Origin: DATKMS01 sp041497995
GTDB taxonomy: Bacteria > Desulfobacterota > Binatia > HRBIN30
Direction: 5' to 3'
Length of the DNA: 8,464 bases
Assembly (NCBI GenBank): GCA_041497995.1
Contig: JBGQHM010000293.1
Span: 1 to 8,464 of the forward strand
Shown: positions 5,727 to 8,464 of the stretch, one piece after another
Numbering within the stretch: position 1 is the stretch's first letter
How the letters are laid out: each line of letters opens with the position of its first letter
Position numbers and translations under genes: made by a program
Notes under the pieces: generated by a model
Databases searched by the model: none
The model's input: only the letters and a program-made list of their open reading frames with translations
What the model was told of the DNA's origin: nothing

Positions 5727-8124
5727 AGTTCCGTCCGCCTCTGCGTCTCTGCGTCTCTGCGTGAGCGTACTCTTCCTTCTCCTCATCTCTTTCTTTGCAG
5801 TCCACGCCCGGCTCATCACCCCCGACCCCACGCTGCTCCTCCGCGACCGGCACGGCGCATTCCTCGCCGAGATCGGCTACGGCAAGGACAGCGAGGCTGG
5901 TTACTGGCAGGTCGATGCGCTGCCGCAGCGCGTCGTTGCCGCAACGCTGGTGACCGAGGACCGGCGCTTCTGGGAGCACCCGGGCGTGGACGTTTTCGCC
6001 GCGGCGCGCGCCGCCCGGCAGAACCTCGGTGACGCGCGGCGCACCTCCGGTGCGTCGACCATCGCCATGCAAGTGGCGCGCATGGAGTATCCGGGGCCTC
6101 GCACGTACGCGCGCAAGGCGCTAGAGGCTGTCACGGCGTGTCTGCTCACAGTGCGCTACGGCCGCGAGGCAGTGTTGGCGCACTACCTGCGGATTGTGCC
6201 GTACAGCAACCGCATCCACGGCATCGCGTACGCCGCGCGGCGCTATCTCGACAAGCCGGTCGAAGACCTGAGCTGGGCCGAGACCGCCTTCCTTGCGGCA
6301 ATTCCGCAGGCGCCGTCGCGCATGAATCCATTTACAGCGCGTGGGCGCCAAGGCGCCGTGGAACGTGGCCGGCGCATCCTCGTGGCGCTGCGGGCCCAGG
6401 GTGTTCTGTCCGAGGCGGAGTGCGATCTGGCAATGGTACAGATCGCCACACTCCAGGTACCCCGTCTCCCGCGCCGCTCGTTGAATGCTGTGCACGCGGT
6501 GCTGCGGTTCCAGAAGCTGTTCCGCGATCCGGCGACGCGGCGCGCCCTCCCGTCGGCCACCATTGTCGAGACCGCGATCGATCTCGATATCCAGGACACC
6601 GTAGCCGTGCTCACTGCACAGGCCGTGCGCGATCTGGAAAGTCGGGGCGTTGGCAATGCCGGTGTCATGGTGCTGGACCGCCAGACGAACGAGGTGCGTG
6701 CGGCGGTGGGCTCGGCGGGGTACTTCGACACGCAGCACGCCGGCGCTTACGACTACACGCGCGTGCCGCGTTCCCCGGGGAGCACGCTGAAGCCGTTCCT
6801 GTACGGGCTCGCCCTGGAGCGCGGGCGCATCACGCCCGCGACGATTCTCGACGACATCCAGCGCACGCCGGGGGACATTACCAACGCGGATGAAGCGTTT
6901 CTCGGTCCGCTGCTGCCGCGCGTGGCGCTTGCCAACTCGCGCAACGTGCCGGCGGCCAACCTGTTGGCGCTTGTTGGCGTCGAGCAAGGCTATGCGTTCT
7001 TGCGCGATCTGGGCCTGCACCGCGGCGACGATGCGGCCCAGCGCTACGGGCTTGGGCTGTCGATTGGTGCGTTGCCGGTTACGTTGGAGCATCTGGTGCA
7101 CGCATTCACGATGTTGGCGCGCGAAGGCGTGCTCACCGATGTCGTGTGGTATCGCGGCCAACCCGTCGGGTTCCCACGCCGTTTGCTGTCAGAAGAGACC
7201 GCCCGGCAGGTGACGTTGTTCCTCGCCGATCCGATGGCGCGCCTACCAACCTTCCCGCGTATGGGCGCCAGCGAGTATCCGTTTCCAGTGGCGGTGAAGA
7301 CGGGTACGTCGTCACGCTATCGCGACGCGCTGACCGTGGCGTACTCGACGCGGTATGTCGTTGGCGTGTGGATCGGGCGTCCCGACTACCGGCCGATGAG
7401 CCGGATGTCTGCGTTCAGCTCGGCGGCGAGCCTGGCGCACGATATCCTGACGGTGCTCCAGCCTGATGAGCGCGGCGGTCTCAACGATCTGCAGTTCCCG
7501 GCGCCGCGCGGCTTTCGGTCCGAACGGGTCTGCGCGCTCACCGGCAAGCGCGCCACACCCGCGTGCGGGCAAGTCTTCCTCGAATGGTTTCGTCCGGGCC
7601 AAGAGCCGGCGCAGGACTGCGACGCGCACGTGCAGGTTGCGGTCGACAGGCGGGATGGACTGCTGGCGTCATCGTTCACGCCTTCGCGTTTCGTCGACGT
7701 GCGTACGTTCACGACACTTGGTCCGCGCTTCGCGGCGTGGGCGGACGCGGTGGGCCTGTCACGGCCGCCCACGGAGGTGAGTCCGCTCGATACTCCACGC
7801 GCCACGAGCGCACGGGCAGAAAGTCACGTAGAGCGACGCGTTGTGGGCGACCGCGTCCCCAAGATGAGCATCGTTGCGCCGGAGCCCGGCATGCGGCTGG
7901 TGCGCGACCCGGACAATCCGCCCGCCCGCACTACACTCGCGCTGCGCGTCGTCGTCGATCCGCCCGCGCAGCAGGTCGTGTGGTACGTCGACAATGTGCC
8001 CTTCCAAGTCGTCGACTACCCGTACACTGCGCGCTGGGCGCTCAAGCCGGGCGAGCACACGTTTCAGGTGCGGTTGCCGTTTATCAATTCGGCGTCGGCC
8101 GCTGTACGAGTCCGCGTGCAGTGA
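5710..8124 (+). CDS. pbpC: Penicillin-binding protein 1C (bifunctional peptidoglycan glycosyltransferase/transpeptidase)
   Basis: This inner-membrane class A PBP polymerises lipid II and cross-links glycan strands on the periplasmic side. In the 804-residue product a short hydrophobic anchor (about 18-33) follows Arg15. The GT51 domain has the catalytic Glu83 in TEDRRFWEHPG, GASTIAMQ (114-121), and the REAVLAHYL motif (152-160). The transpeptidase domain has Ser358-Thr-Leu-Lys361 (SxxK), Ser410-Arg-Asn412 (SxN) and Lys530-Thr-Gly (KTG), all intact. A Cys/His linker (Cys608, Cys619, Cys637, His640) and a C-terminal BiPBP_C domain (about 718-803) separate PBP1C from PBP1A/1B. Length is close to E. 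coli PbpC (about 770). The ATG at 5710 lies inside the preceding ORF; AAGGAAGG (5685-5692) is 17 nt upstream, too far for a strong site, so coupling is plausible. The alternative GTG 5761 lacks both a ribosome site and the N-terminal positive charge. Function is near certain, the start less so. Confidence 0.96.
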   Translation: MPFLSKVPSASASLRLCVSVLFLLLISFFAVHARLITPDPTLLLRDRHGAFLAEIGYGKDSEAGYWQVDALPQRVVAATLVTEDRRFWEHPGVDVFAAARAARQNLGDARRTSGASTIAMQVARMEYPGPRTYARKALEAVTACLLTVRYGREAVLAHYLRIVPYSNRIHGIAYAARRYLDKPVEDLSWAETAFLAAIPQAPSRMNPFTARGRQGAVERGRRILVALRAQGVLSEAECDLAMVQIATLQVPRLPRRSLNAVHAVLRFQKLFRDPATRRALPSATIVETAIDLDIQDTVAVLTAQAVRDLESRGVGNAGVMVLDRQTNEVRAAVGSAGYFDTQHAGAYDYTRVPRSPGSTLKPFLYGLALERGRITPATILDDIQRTPGDITNADEAFLGPLLPRVALANSRNVPAANLLALVGVEQGYAFLRDLGLHRGDDAAQRYGLGLSIGALPVTLEHLVHAFTMLAREGVLTDVVWYRGQPVGFPRRLLSEETARQVTLFLADPMARLPTFPRMGASEYPFPVAVKTGTSSRYRDALTVAYSTRYVVGVWIGRPDYRPMSRMSAFSSAASLAHDILTVLQPDERGGLNDLQFPAPRGFRSERVCALTGKRATPACGQVFLEWFRPGQEPAQDCDAHVQVAVDRRDGLLASSFTPSRFVDVRTFTTLGPRFAAWADAVGLSRPPTEVSPLDTPRATSARAESHVERRVVGDRVPKMSIVAPEPGMRLVRDPDNPPARTTLALRVVVDPPAQQVVWYVDNVPFQVVDYPYTARWALKPGEHTFQVRLPFINSASAAVRVRVQ
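5739..5765 (-). repeat. Right arm of 27-bp inverted repeat, inside the pbpC 5' end
   Basis: The arm consists of three perfect tandem CTCTGCGT octamers (5739-5746, 5747-5754, 5755-5762) followed by GAG. It is the inverted partner of 5463-5489. The two differences are C-to-T changes, at 5746 and 5758, and each leaves a G-U pair in RNA. The arm is in the pbpC reading frame and contributes roughly residues 10-19, including Arg15, the positive charge immediately before the hydrophobic segment. An in-frame GTG at 5761 lies within it. Confidence 0.9.
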
Positions 8125-8464
8125 GCCCGTGCTGTGGTGCGCGGAGCCTGACAACTCCCATTCCAATCAAGAGGGCACCGAGCGCTCCAAGGCTGAAATG
8201 GCCCATCGCCGGGGCTGCCACCCCAACTCTTGTGACCGCTGAGGAGGAGTTGTCCGCAGGGTTGGGATCGAGCTGATCGGCGCTCACCGTCGCGGTATTC
8301 GTGAATAGGCCGGCGAACTGTGGCGTGACCAGCAACGTGATCTCGGGGGCGACTGTGTCTGCGGCAAGACTCGCAAGCGTGCATTTCACGGTTCCCGGAG
8401 GGCCCTCTACGCAGGTCCACCCCGTGCCCGTGGCGCTCTTGAGGACGACGCCGGCGGGAAGCAT
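8084..8464 (-). CDS. DUF11-repeat surface protein with C-terminal membrane anchor (5' partial)
   Basis: Only the last 126 codons are inside the window, and the frame stays open at the edge. The Met encoded at 8462-8464 is probably internal, because LPAGV is a mid-domain motif of DUF11, a beta-sandwich repeat of large secreted or surface proteins. Residues 1-80 give the second half of such a repeat: LPAGVVLKSATG, a Cys18/Cys28 pair, GLFTNTATVSAD (52-63) and DPNPADNSS (66-74). Then come a Pro/Gly-containing linker (81-88), a hydrophobic helix (about 89-105) and a tail with several Arg. This layout resembles C-terminal sorting or anchoring tails, though no IPTL- or LPXTG-type signature is present. 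The TGA stop (8086-8084) lies inside pbpC, giving a 41-nt tail-to-tail overlap, so the last residues are encoded opposite the PBP1C C-terminus. Function beyond surface display or adhesion cannot be inferred. Confidence 0.8.
   Translation of the reverse strand: MLPAGVVLKSATGTGWTCVEGPPGTVKCTLASLAADTVAPEITLLVTPQFAGLFTNTATVSADQLDPNPADNSSSAVTRVGVAAPAMGHFSLGALGALLIGMGVVRLRAPQHGLTARGLVQRPTPN

Larger units (their letters stand above)
5463..5765 (+). mobile_element. Inverted-repeat cassette carrying a GxxExxY ORF (putative non-autonomous insertion)
   Basis: The 303-bp unit is bounded by 27-bp imperfect inverted repeats and contains one ORF. It lies exactly between the macroglobulin stop codon and the pbpC membrane-anchor codons, two genes that are normally adjacent. 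Positions 5461-5700 count at about 55% GC (133 of 240), against about 63% in two sampled coding lines, which suggests a separate origin. No transposase is present, and I see no clear target-site duplication. Mobility is inferred from the architecture only. An alternative is a dispersed repeat pair with a structural or regulatory role that happens to bracket this ORF. Confidence 0.45.

Noticed and set aside
5739..5762. CRISPR or microsatellite array from three CTCTGCGT copies
   Set aside because: The units are contiguous octamers without spacers, mirrored by a second inverted arm, so they are better read as one repeat arm.
6121..7161. A 346-residue open frame on the minus strand
   Set aside because: It is antisense to the conserved catalytic region of pbpC, and its composition is that of a shadow frame.
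8125..8464. Intrinsic terminator after pbpC
   Set aside because: I found no GC-rich hairpin followed by a T run; the stretch is coding on the minus strand.

Overview
The window comes from a Gram-negative bacterium of high GC content; two coding lines that I counted by hand were about 63% GC. It carries a periplasmic/outer-surface protease trap and a matching peptidoglycan synthase. No marker identifies the phylum, and I do not assign one.

Layout. Positions 1-5460 (+) hold most of a very large bacterial alpha-2-macroglobulin (YfhM type) with an intact thioester motif; its N-terminus lies upstream of the window. Positions 5463-5765 hold a compact cassette: two 27-bp inverted repeat arms, each built from three octamers related to CTCTGCGT, flanking a shortened GxxExxY-family ORF (5490-5726, +). 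Positions 5710-8124 (+) hold a complete penicillin-binding protein 1C (PbpC) with all transglycosylase and transpeptidase motifs. Positions 8084-8464 (-) hold the 3' end of a gene for a DUF11-repeat surface protein, which converges on pbpC and overlaps it by 41 nt. There is no gene-free stretch over 300 bases.

How the genes work together. Next-door alpha-2-macroglobulin and PBP1C genes are a known bacterial pairing. The usual reading is that the macroglobulin traps proteases that enter the periplasm after envelope damage, while PBP1C repairs the wall. All three + strand genes read the same way with 29 nt or less between them, so they probably share a transcript.

The most unusual part is the junction. 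The cassette starts two bases after the macroglobulin stop codon, and its right arm lies inside the start of pbpC. The repeat therefore encodes part of the residues leading into the PBP1C membrane anchor. In the RNA the two arms could form an unbroken 27-bp helix with two G-U pairs. The GxxExxY ORF appears to have lost about 50 internal residues in frame while keeping the nuclease-like core. This looks like a decayed or reduced repeat-borne insertion that has been absorbed into an operon.
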